From Lewinella sp. LCG006 (lineage in GTDB: Bacteria; Bacteroidota; Bacteroidia; Chitinophagales; Saprospiraceae): a DNA stretch of 64,000 nt. The notes under the pieces were generated by a model that was not told the DNA's origin, ran no database searches, and was given only the letters and a program-made list of their open reading frames with translations. The DNA is taken from assembly GCF_040784935.1 (NCBI RefSeq), contig NZ_CP160680.1, forward strand, positions 1,107,501 to 1,171,500, in the 5' to 3' direction. The position numbers and the translations under genes were made by a program. This document shows, in pieces, positions 16,982 to 24,633 of this stretch. How positions within the stretch are numbered: the stretch's first letter is position 1; each line of letters opens with the position of its first letter.

Positions 16982-17638
16982 TCAGCGAATTGCTCTAATG
17001 AATTGAAAAATATTAAGTAAAACCAATAGCACAATGAAGAAAATTATCAATCGAATGCTTTTTCTTTTTCCAACATAGTGTAAATAGAGTTTTTCTTTAT
17101 TCTCTCCAATTGCGTTTAGTTTTATTTTATCCGAGAACATTCTATTTAATTTACCCAAATCCTTCTCATACCAATTTCTCGACTCATTACCTTTGTGAGT
17201 TGTTCTTGAGCATATAGATGTATGTAAAACTTCTATTCCATTCTCTATTGAAGTACTGTCCTTTGAATACATTTCTATTTCAGATGTCCTAATACCGTAG
17301 ACTAGAATATTCTGTGGATAAATATCAAAAGAGAGGCTACAACCTGAACCAGTATTTTCTATAATAAACTCTGATTGATCATTACCCTTCCATTTTTTCT
17401 TAACATCGAAATAGTATCTCCATCCCCAAAAAACTTCTTCGCTACCATACCGATCTTTAATTCTCCCTAATTCATATCTCTCTACTCTTGAAATATCACC
17501 TATAAATATCTCATCACTATATCTTATTTCTTCCTCAAATGTTGGCCTGGTACAGATGCAAGCATACAAATCAGTAGCATAGAATATTGATGAAATCAAT
17601 AACCCAAATGGTACAAAATATCTTTTATCAACTCTCAT
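16982..17638 (-). CDS. secreted NTR/TIMP-like protein with C-terminal membrane anchor
   Basis: The 218-residue product has an N-terminal signal ending near LYAC, then CICTRPTFEEEIRYSDEIFIGDI, WKGNDQSEFIIENTGSGCS, and SICSRTTHKG. This cysteine pattern resembles the netrin-like/TIMP-like domain found in many uncharacterised bacterial proteins. A strong hydrophobic helix (LIIFFIVLLVLLNIFQFI) at about 198-215 would anchor it. Together with the preceding gene it forms an AT-rich insert (line 17101-17160 is 17/60 GC) inside an otherwise GC-balanced operon, pointing to recent acquisition. A metalloprotease-inhibitor role is not implied. Confidence 0.65.
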   Translation of the reverse strand: MRVDKRYFVPFGLLISSIFYATDLYACICTRPTFEEEIRYSDEIFIGDISRVERYELGRIKDRYGSEEVFWGWRYYFDVKKKWKGNDQSEFIIENTGSGCSLSFDIYPQNILVYGIRTSEIEMYSKDSTSIENGIEVLHTSICSRTTHKGNESRNWYEKDLGKLNRMFSDKIKLNAIGENKEKLYLHYVGKRKSIRLIIFFIVLLVLLNIFQFIRAIR

Positions 17639-17730
17639 TATATTCTATTATACAAACAAATTAATCATCATTTGGTACATCTCATAGTAACAATACTTGA
17701 CTAGCGATCATACCTCATTGCACACAACGC

Positions 17731-18528
17731 TTACACCCCACTAAAAGCACTGAATCCTCCATCAACTGGCACAACAATTCCGGTAACGAAAGCCGAACGA
17801 TCATCGCACAACCAAAGCAAGGTACTGATCAAGTCATCGGGTTCACCAAAACGCCGCATGGGCGTCTGGCTGATGATGGTATTGCCACGATCCGTGAGAG
17901 TGTTGTCTTCTTTTAGCAGTAAACTGCGATTTTGATCGGCGATAAAGAAGCCGGGCGCAATAGCGTTAACGCGAATGCCACCACCGTACTTCACTGCCAA
18001 CTCTACCGCCAGCCAGCGCGTAAAATTGTCGACTGCCGCTTTGGAAGCCGAATAACCTACCACCCTGGTAAGCGGCAACTGCGCCGCCATGGAAGAAATG
18101 TTGACGATACACCCCTGCCCGCGCTCAGCCATCAGCTTGGCAAAAACAACGGAAGGAAGTACCGTACCCGCCAAATTGAGATCATTGACCTTGCGGAACT
18201 CCTCAATCGGCATATCGAAGATCGACTGCTCGGGCATGATGGTTGCTCCTGCGCGATTGCCTCCGGCTCCGTTTACCAAAATATCGACCTGCCCAGCTTT
18301 AGCGATAACTTCCGCTGCGGCCTTATTCACGGAATCTTCATCCAATACATCACAGGTAATCGCCTGAATGCTTAAACCCAATTCCTTAAACTCGGCAACC
18401 CTCGCAGCAGACTTCTCCGCATTCCGTCCCAAAATAAAAACGGTGGCTCCGGCTTCCGCCAAACCTTTCGCGAAAGCACTGCCTAAGGTGCCATTTCCGC
18501 CCGTGATGACGGCTACTTTATTTTTCAT
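17731..18528 (-). CDS. uxuB: SDR-type fructuronate reductase / D-mannonate oxidoreductase
   Basis: The reaction expected from context is D-fructuronate + NADH to D-mannonate, feeding UxuA. The 265-residue short-chain dehydrogenase has TGGNGTLG (9-16), NGAGGNRAGATIMPEQS (86-102) and the catalytic S145, Y159, K163 (VVGYSASKAAVDNFT). The GNRAGATI segment after NGAGG is typical of SDR enzymes found beside uxuA in Bacteroidota and Thermotogae; these are unrelated to E. coli UxuB, so the symbol is used by function. It starts 9 bp after the FN3-lyase stop. No uxaC isomerase is in the window. Confidence 0.82.
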   Translation of the reverse strand: MKNKVAVITGGNGTLGSAFAKGLAEAGATVFILGRNAEKSAARVAEFKELGLSIQAITCDVLDEDSVNKAAAEVIAKAGQVDILVNGAGGNRAGATIMPEQSIFDMPIEEFRKVNDLNLAGTVLPSVVFAKLMAERGQGCIVNISSMAAQLPLTRVVGYSASKAAVDNFTRWLAVELAVKYGGGIRVNAIAPGFFIADQNRSLLLKEDNTLTDRGNTIISQTPMRRFGEPDDLISTLLWLCDDRSAFVTGIVVPVDGGFSAFSGV

Positions 18529-18537
18529 GTCTTGCTG

Positions 18538-21039
18538 TTATTCTAAAACAAACTTGATCTCCGAAGAGGCATTTTCTGATGTAAACACCTTTAAGATATA
18601 CACTCCTTTCGGCCAAGTTGAAACATCGACCAAGGTGCCATTTCGTAAAAGTAAATCATCTTTCATCACTTGACCATTCAAGTTGAAAATAGTGCCCGTA
18701 GCCGTCTCTACTTCTGAAAGTATGATCTGCAATTGTTCCCGTACCGGATTGGGGAACACCTGCACTTGCAAGTCTCTAGTAGGCGATTCTACCGCAGTGA
18801 CTCCCGTATAATTGATGGTATAGGTCTTTACCGTCCAGCCATCCTGGGCAGTTACCGTCACCGTAGCTTGGGTATTGGGAACAGTGGCAGGACTCATTTC
18901 CATGGTTGTCGCCAAGGCCGAGGTAGTAGTATAATTGAGGATCGGCACTTCCGTGCTTGTTAGATCTACCGTGTAGTCCAGCTGATAAGGTGCAAAGTCA
19001 GTTACTTGTTCGCCGTTCACCATTAAGGTCGCCAAAGTCGCATCGCTGCTCAGAAACAAATCCTCCGGTAAGGGTGTCCCCTCTCCGGGAGCGTAAACAC
19101 CTGTCTTGTCTACCGCCAGCCAATCCACATAAGCACCATAATCTTCGCCTCCAGACTTGCCCCATTCGAAGAAGCTGCTGGTGCTTTCTTCGTTACTTAA
19201 TGCACTAACGAGCGGAACCGGATTTTCATCCACGTAGATAGTAGTCAGGTTACCGTTGACAATCATGCGCATCAGGTGGAGCTCATCGTTCCAGTTGAAA
19301 GGCACCTCCTCTTCGGCTACAGGCGATGACTTTTCCAGTTTTATCGTCGTCTGGTTGATCCTAACTTTTTGGCGCCAGCCGCCGATGCGGATATCAAAGT
19401 AGCAGATGCCGTTTACATCCGGGCTTACGGCTTTGAAGCGAGCCACTATGGTATAAGCCGTATCCGTACTCTCCAGGGCATAACGCCAGCGAAAGTTTTC
19501 ACTCGTATTACTACGAAAGCCAAAATAGCGATTATCCGCCCCGTTGGGATCGTCAATTATTTCGTCGACGGGTGGCTCCGCAGGCGCGGCATTGAGGGCA
19601 AAGAAGTTGGTTTCGATTTCTGGCCGCGCATCGGCACGGTACACCTCCCAGGGAAGATCATCATTGAGTTCGCCAGTGGTAAATGACCAGCGTGGGCCCT
19701 CGGTGGCACCGTTCTCGTTACGAGCTATTAATTTCCAAAAATAGGTTGTATTGGCTCCTAAATCAGGCAGATAAGTCGTCGTATTCTGGGTACTGACCAA
19801 AGGAGGATTTTCGCTGGTACCGAAATAAACTTCAAAATCATCGGTATTTCCACCGCTCATCCAGCTTAGATTGGCTACGTTGCTCACATTGGTAGCGCCG
19901 TCAGCAGGGCTAGGGTTACTCGCAGCATCGGGCAAGGCGGTAGCCGAATCAGTAGTAATTGTCGCATCATTGCTGGGATCAGAAATATTGCCCGCCTCGT
20001 CGCGTGCCTGGATGGCGAAAGTGTAAGTCGTTGAGGGCAAAAGGTCATTGACTGTGGTAGCTAATCCCGTCACCGTTTGAACCACTATTCCGTCCTGCAA
20101 CACATCGTAAGCCGTCACCCCATATTCATCCGTAGCTGCCGACCAATTGAGGTCTACACTCGAAATCGTCACATTGGAAGCTACCAAGTTTGCCGGAGCC
20201 GTAGGCGCAACCATATCGGGAACCAACACAGCCTCTTCCGGGCACTGGTCCTCCCCTTCTTCCGACACGCAAAAGTCGGCAAAGCGTATTTCTTCATCTT
20301 GCAGGCTGCTGCCTTTCAGGCGATACATCCCCCATTTGGGGCGACTGTATTCTGCGCCATCCCGCCACAAGTCAATGTTGTTATTTTCGTAAGAAAGCAG
20401 GGTGAGACCCGTATTCATGTCTTTAATTGTCAAGTAGATAGCACCGTCTTCGCGGTGAACCTGACGCAGGTAGCCTTCCACCCATTTTCCGCGAAAGCGG
20501 TCGAGATCGGCTTCGGCCAGCACGCCCAAATCATCTCCGGTGTCACCGCCACTGTGCCGGGCTTCCAGCTTCGCCGCACGGAGCGTAAGGGTTATCACCG
20601 GAAAACCGCTATCTGCTCCACCGAAGATTTTGTTTTGAAAAATATGGCAGAAAGAAGAAGCCCCCACAAAGTCTTCATCAACCCGGAATTTCCAACGGTA
20701 ATAAGAGGTATCTCCCAAGCTATGCTGTAATGCTTCACTCGTGTTAGGGCCACCTTTTACCTCCATCCGTACCCGATCAAAGACCTGGCAGCGGTCGTTG
20801 TCTTCCACAATGTGGCTATGGAAAACGAAGACGTTGCGTTCCAATTCTGTATCAAAAACCTGCGTAATGTGAGGGCCAAAAGTGGTATGTTCACAATCCG
20901 GATTTTCAATATCAAAACCTGCTGCGAAGAAGGCCGGATAGCCACTTCCTGATGAGGCGGTAGCCGAACAATTCACTTGCGCACGGAGCAACAGGCTAAA
21001 GACGCAAAGTAAAGTAAGGAGGAGGTATTGTTTTATCAT
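18538..21039 (-). CDS. large secreted putative polysaccharide lyase with FN3, cadherin-like and T9SS domains
   Basis: About 833 residues. A signal peptide (to LLRAQ) is followed by a jelly-roll domain (about 25-270) with YYRWKFRVDEDF, CHIFQNKIFGG and PKWGMYRLKGSS, resembling PF14099/PL20-type glycosaminoglycan or glucuronan lyases. Two FN3-like domains follow (about 283-365 and 375-455), then a laminin-G-like region (465-660), a cadherin-like beta-sandwich (ATLATLMVNGEQVTDF) and a T9SS type A tail (VQVFPNPVREQL...). It is therefore exported through the outer membrane. It sits immediately before uxuB. Lyase activity is inferred from fold and context; the exact family is uncertain. The ATG at 21039 is preferred to a GTG one codon earlier. 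Confidence 0.75.
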   Translation of the reverse strand: MIKQYLLLTLLCVFSLLLRAQVNCSATASSGSGYPAFFAAGFDIENPDCEHTTFGPHITQVFDTELERNVFVFHSHIVEDNDRCQVFDRVRMEVKGGPNTSEALQHSLGDTSYYRWKFRVDEDFVGASSFCHIFQNKIFGGADSGFPVITLTLRAAKLEARHSGGDTGDDLGVLAEADLDRFRGKWVEGYLRQVHREDGAIYLTIKDMNTGLTLLSYENNNIDLWRDGAEYSRPKWGMYRLKGSSLQDEEIRFADFCVSEEGEDQCPEEAVLVPDMVAPTAPANLVASNVTISSVDLNWSAATDEYGVTAYDVLQDGIVVQTVTGLATTVNDLLPSTTYTFAIQARDEAGNISDPSNDATITTDSATALPDAASNPSPADGATNVSNVANLSWMSGGNTDDFEVYFGTSENPPLVSTQNTTTYLPDLGANTTYFWKLIARNENGATEGPRWSFTTGELNDDLPWEVYRADARPEIETNFFALNAAPAEPPVDEIIDDPNGADNRYFGFRSNTSENFRWRYALESTDTAYTIVARFKAVSPDVNGICYFDIRIGGWRQKVRINQTTIKLEKSSPVAEEEVPFNWNDELHLMRMIVNGNLTTIYVDENPVPLVSALSNEESTSSFFEWGKSGGEDYGAYVDWLAVDKTGVYAPGEGTPLPEDLFLSSDATLATLMVNGEQVTDFAPYQLDYTVDLTSTEVPILNYTTTSALATTMEMSPATVPNTQATVTVTAQDGWTVKTYTINYTGVTAVESPTRDLQVQVFPNPVREQLQIILSEVETATGTIFNLNGQVMKDDLLLRNGTLVDVSTWPKGVYILKVFTSENASSEIKFVLE

Positions 21040-21139
21040 CACGTTTGTTTTTAAGCGTAGTGTTCCCTTTTTTAAACAATTAGCCGCGCGCGGAGTAACA
21101 TAGTTTCTTTTATAGCCAAGTCTTCAAGTGTTCTGCGAG

Positions 21140-21264
21140 CTGGTCAGGAGACCAGCGGTCCCGACCAAGAAGGTCGGGATAGTTCGGAAACTAAGATGAG
21201 CCTAGTACTTTTTTTTGTGGGTTTTAGTGCTCCTGCCTGCAAGGCCAGCTTGCTGGCAGGCAGG
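21140..21264. repeat. cluster of three hairpins in the gap between two lyase genes
   Basis: The gap contains CTGGTCAGGAGACCAG (21140-21155), TCCCGACCAAGAAGGTCGGGA (21159-21179; arms TCCCGACC/GGTCGGGA) and a larger stem at 21232-21264 with arms CCTGCC and GGCAGG around CCAGC-TT-GCTGG. The last is bracketed by direct GTTTTAGTG words. No gene is seen here. These continue the pattern of structured DNA in most longer gaps of the locus. Confidence 0.6.
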
Positions 21265-21321
21265 TTGGAGTTTTAGTGGCTATTAATGTTTCCTTCCGCA
21301 GTTCTTTTGGTTATCAAGCAT

Positions 21322-22512
21322 TTATTGTGTTACCACCCAAAGCGTCGGTTCCCGGATAGGATAATTGCGATTGACCTCTTCCGACGTTCGCGTAGGGTCC
21401 AGCTGTTGCCAGATCGACAGCATTTGGGGATCATCGTAAGCGATGGCGGTTAATAACAAACCTGTTGTTTGGATGGGCAATTCATCAAAATGCTGCACAT
21501 CGGGAGGTTTGATCCACGTTGATTTGTCTTTTACGTAAGGAAGCATAAAATCCCAGGCTTTCCGGATACTGCCGTTTGGTCCTTCATACATCCACAAATT
21601 TTCCGTAGGCGTAGAAGCCAATTCACAGAGTACCGCGTAGCCCTCCAGGTTGAACAGGGAGTAATTATAAGGCTTGGTTCTTTCCATTTCTTCTGGGAAA
21701 CTACCGTCTGGTGCCATTTGCGCCGCTAGGAGTTTTTTGAACTGTTGCTGGGCTACCTCGCGCAAGTCTTCCTGCCCCGTCAGTCGAGCGAAAGCGGCCA
21801 ATTGGGCGGCCCACCAGGTGCTGTGATTGTTGCCGTGGTCTTTCTCGTCGAGGCCATAGGGATGGGTGTTCATCCAGGTGGCGTAGGCGGCAAACCATTC
21901 TTTGAGGCCCGCCAATGACTCTCCTTTCAGATAGCCGCGCCGGGCGAGAATTTCAATGGCTTTAGTGACCTCAATGAGGTGGATGGTATCAATAATACCG
22001 ATGCCGCGCCCGCTGACCTTGCCTTTGATCGCCTGCGCGTACAGCAGGTTGGGGTTCATCAAGGTGGCTGGATCAAGGAAGAACGCTTTCAGGTGGCGAA
22101 GCGCATGAGCGGCGTATTTTTCGTCGCCCGTAATTTCGTAGGCCGCCACCAGGGCCGCTACCCAGCAGTTGAGGTTGCGCATGGCTTGCCGGTGAGCCGT
22201 GAAATTTTCCGGATTGGTCTTTCCATCACGGCGAATATAAGGGCCTTCCGGGTCTTCGGGGTTGGGCCACCAGTAATCGCCTTCGGAATAAAAATCGTGT
22301 ATCCCGCCAGCACTGCGCACGCAGGTAGCACTGGTGATGGGCACGGGCTCCTGAGTAAGGTAGCTGTCCGCTGTAGCGATAATTTGTGCTTTGTTGAACT
22401 CGATTTCCAGGGCAGGTACCTGTATCGTACCATCATTCTCGGATACAGCCGGTTGATTACAGGTTGTCAAAGACAATACACTGAGCCATACGATGAGATA
22501 ACTATTTTTCAT
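21322..22512 (-). CDS. alginate_lyase-family lipoprotein (PL38/PL5-like), copy 1
   Basis: About 396 residues from the ATG at 22512; a longer frame to 22716 reads through the upstream gene and is not native. The (alpha/alpha) barrel family PF05426 is shown by CVRSAGGIHDFYSEGDYWWPNPEDPEGPYIRRDG, NPNLLYAQAIKG, GRGIGIIDT and HPYGLDEKDHGNNHSTWWA, where N-N-H-S-x-W carries the neutraliser Asn and catalytic His. The signal peptide ends near SLTTC, close to a lipobox, so it is probably periplasmic. CAZy PL38 members of this family act on alginate or glucuronan. It overlaps the next copy by 11 bases. Confidence 0.85.
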   Translation of the reverse strand: MKNSYLIVWLSVLSLTTCNQPAVSENDGTIQVPALEIEFNKAQIIATADSYLTQEPVPITSATCVRSAGGIHDFYSEGDYWWPNPEDPEGPYIRRDGKTNPENFTAHRQAMRNLNCWVAALVAAYEITGDEKYAAHALRHLKAFFLDPATLMNPNLLYAQAIKGKVSGRGIGIIDTIHLIEVTKAIEILARRGYLKGESLAGLKEWFAAYATWMNTHPYGLDEKDHGNNHSTWWAAQLAAFARLTGQEDLREVAQQQFKKLLAAQMAPDGSFPEEMERTKPYNYSLFNLEGYAVLCELASTPTENLWMYEGPNGSIRKAWDFMLPYVKDKSTWIKPPDVQHFDELPIQTTGLLLTAIAYDDPQMLSIWQQLDPTRTSEEVNRNYPIREPTLWVVTQ

Positions 22513-23662
22513 TGACCATGCTATTTTTCCACAACACCAGGTTGGCGTGATAATCGTCTTTTCCCGGAGGCAGCTGCTGCCAAAAGTCCAGGTATTTTTT
22601 GTCCTTAGAGCACCAGGTTGCAAAAACCAGGTAGTCCCTTCGTTGCACAGAAAGCTCCGCTTCCAGAGCAGTAAAATAAGGCCAGGTTGCTGGTGCTTCC
22701 AGGTAAGGGAGGACAAAAGCTACCGCTTTTTCCAGGCTGCCATTTTTGCTTTGGTAGGTCCAGAGATTTTCTTCCGGCGTAGAAGCCAGCAGACAGAAAG
22801 TCGTCCAGCCCTCCAGGTTATAATTGGTATAACCAAACGGCTTGGTCCGGGCCAACTCATCCGGGAAGCTTCCATCGGCAGCTAGCTGAATATTGAGCTG
22901 TTTTTTAAATTGTTCCCTACTGATCGCGAGCAAGTCTTCCCGTTGGGTGACCAGCCCAAAAGCGGCTACTTGTGCCCCCCACCAAGTGCTGTGGTTGTTG
23001 TTGTTATCACGCTCATCCACCCCGTAAGGGTGAGTCGTAAGCCAATCCCCATAGTCGCTGAACCATTGCTGAATTGTAGTGTACTGCGCTCCTTCCAACA
23101 ACCCGGCCGCCGCCAGAAGCCGGATACTCAAGGCTACATCAATCAGTTTAATGGTATCAATGATACCGATGCCCCTCCCGGTATTGATACCGTGGATAGC
23201 TTGCCCGTACAGCAGGTTGGGGTTCATCAGTGTAGCAGGGTCGATAAACCAGGCCTGTAAATGCCGAATAACTTGCTGGGCGTATTTTACTTCGCCAGTG
23301 ATCTCATAAGCGGCCGTCAGGGTGGTGACCCTATCCACCATTTTTCGGAAAGCCTTCTTGTGAGCATCAAAGTTGTCGGGATTACGCTGACCATCTTTGC
23401 GAATGTATGGCCCATCCGGGTTTTCGGGATCAGGCCACCAGTAGGACCCTTCCGAAAAATAGTCATGCGGCCCACCTGCACTTCGCTCGGCGGGGAAAGC
23501 AGTGATGGTGACGGGATGTTCGAGCAGGTACGCATCAGCCTGAGCAACAATGCCTTTTTCGTTGTAGGCAAAGGCTACCTTTTCCTTATTCGTTGCGCAG
23601 CTCGACAAGCACCAAAAGACCACAATAAACAGTACACCAAAGACCTTGTATTCTCTATGCAT
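22502..23662 (-). CDS. alginate_lyase-family lipoprotein (PL38/PL5-like), copy 2
   Basis: This 386-residue paralogue of the following gene has the same layout: lipobox LSSC with C22, ERSAGGPHDYFSEGSYWWPDPENPDGPYIRKDG, NPNLLYGQAIHG, GRGIGIIDT and DERDNNNNHSTWWGA with N223/H224 in the catalytic motif. The two copies are clearly homologous but diverged in the C-terminal third, suggesting a duplication with different chain-length or uronate specificity. Its start ATG shares one base with the DUF4861 stop (TAATG) and its end overlaps the next gene by 11 bases, so translation is probably coupled. Confidence 0.85.
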   Translation of the reverse strand: MHREYKVFGVLFIVVFWCLSSCATNKEKVAFAYNEKGIVAQADAYLLEHPVTITAFPAERSAGGPHDYFSEGSYWWPDPENPDGPYIRKDGQRNPDNFDAHKKAFRKMVDRVTTLTAAYEITGEVKYAQQVIRHLQAWFIDPATLMNPNLLYGQAIHGINTGRGIGIIDTIKLIDVALSIRLLAAAGLLEGAQYTTIQQWFSDYGDWLTTHPYGVDERDNNNNHSTWWGAQVAAFGLVTQREDLLAISREQFKKQLNIQLAADGSFPDELARTKPFGYTNYNLEGWTTFCLLASTPEENLWTYQSKNGSLEKAVAFVLPYLEAPATWPYFTALEAELSVQRRDYLVFATWCSKDKKYLDFWQQLPPGKDDYHANLVLWKNSMVNEK

Positions 23663-24633
23663 TACTTTTTACTTTTTCCAGATTGTTCCACCAACTGGCG
23701 AAAATCCTGGGCATATTTCACCCCGTTATTGTCGCGCTCCCAGGCAGCTAGAAAGCGATAACGGACTTCTTTTGGTGCTTTTTCAAAAATAAAAACATGG
23801 CTCAGTTCATCGTCAATGGAAACGGGCTGATAAGTCTTTTCGGCCAAAACAGCCATACCCATATTTTCGTGATGAAACGACTGTTCTCCCCAGTTCATCA
23901 GGTAAGCATATTCATCCGTACTCCCTATGGTCAACTCAGGTAGATGCTTAACAAAACCAGTAGCAAAAGACATTCCTTCAGGCAAAGTCCCGCTTTTCAG
24001 ATAAAGGTGTATTTCTGACCAAGACTCTCCGGCACCCAGGCTCCAGTCTTGAACGAGATCGAGGGCTTTCTCCCCTATTTTTAATCCCTTGAAAGTGGTT
24101 CGGATGAGCGAACGTTCCTCCCCGTTCTCGATCACCTCGATGGTTTTCTCGGCGCATTCGGAGAGCGTGTACAAGGAGTCCTGGTACCAAATGGCCGGAC
24201 TGCCCAGGCCGAGGGAATTCCCCACCTTGAGCACATCCGAGCCCCAATTCATGATATCGTGGTATTGCCAACTTACGGTGTCCATCACAAGATCAGTGAC
24301 GGTTTTACCGTAAATATCGAAGCGATGGCGGCTGTCGGCATAGTAGCGGTAGGCGATGAGATCGTTCTCCAATACGGGTCCTTCAAACATGATCCACTTG
24401 CTCTGGGTCGCCAGATTAGCAGGAACAACAATCCGGGATTGGGCTACATAATCGCCAGTTACCTTGTCTTTATCAGTAGGATCGAAGGGGAAGTCCTGGG
24501 TCAGGAGCAAGGCCTGTGTTTTTTTGGTAGCGGCAACAGGTTCCGTTGCTTGGTTTCCTTCCTCCGACGCTGGCGCAGCACAGGAAAACTGGACGGTGAT
24601 CAATAACCAGAGAAGTAGTCTATTCTGTTTCAT
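23662..24633 (-). CDS. DUF4861-family periplasmic lipoprotein
   Basis: The 323-residue product has a lipoprotein signal MKQNRLLLWLLITVQFSC. Motifs are IMFEGPVLENDLIAYRYYADSRHRFDIYGK, YHDIMNWGSDVLKVGNSLGLGSPAIW, and YLMNWGEQSFHHENMGMAVL, which identify DUF4861. Members recur in polysaccharide utilisation loci for uronic-acid polymers; a catalytic or carbohydrate-binding role is suspected but I cannot name a reaction. It overlaps GH2 by 14 bases and the following lyase by one, so it belongs to a tightly coupled five-gene block. Confidence 0.82.
   Translation of the reverse strand: MKQNRLLLWLLITVQFSCAAPASEEGNQATEPVAATKKTQALLLTQDFPFDPTDKDKVTGDYVAQSRIVVPANLATQSKWIMFEGPVLENDLIAYRYYADSRHRFDIYGKTVTDLVMDTVSWQYHDIMNWGSDVLKVGNSLGLGSPAIWYQDSLYTLSECAEKTIEVIENGEERSLIRTTFKGLKIGEKALDLVQDWSLGAGESWSEIHLYLKSGTLPEGMSFATGFVKHLPELTIGSTDEYAYLMNWGEQSFHHENMGMAVLAEKTYQPVSIDDELSHVFIFEKAPKEVRYRFLAAWERDNNGVKYAQDFRQLVEQSGKSKK

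Noticed and set aside
20077-20730. 217-codon plus-strand frame antisense to the FN3 lyase gene
   Set aside because: It lies wholly inside a well-supported secreted protein gene; its residues (many His/Arg/Ile) show no family pattern.
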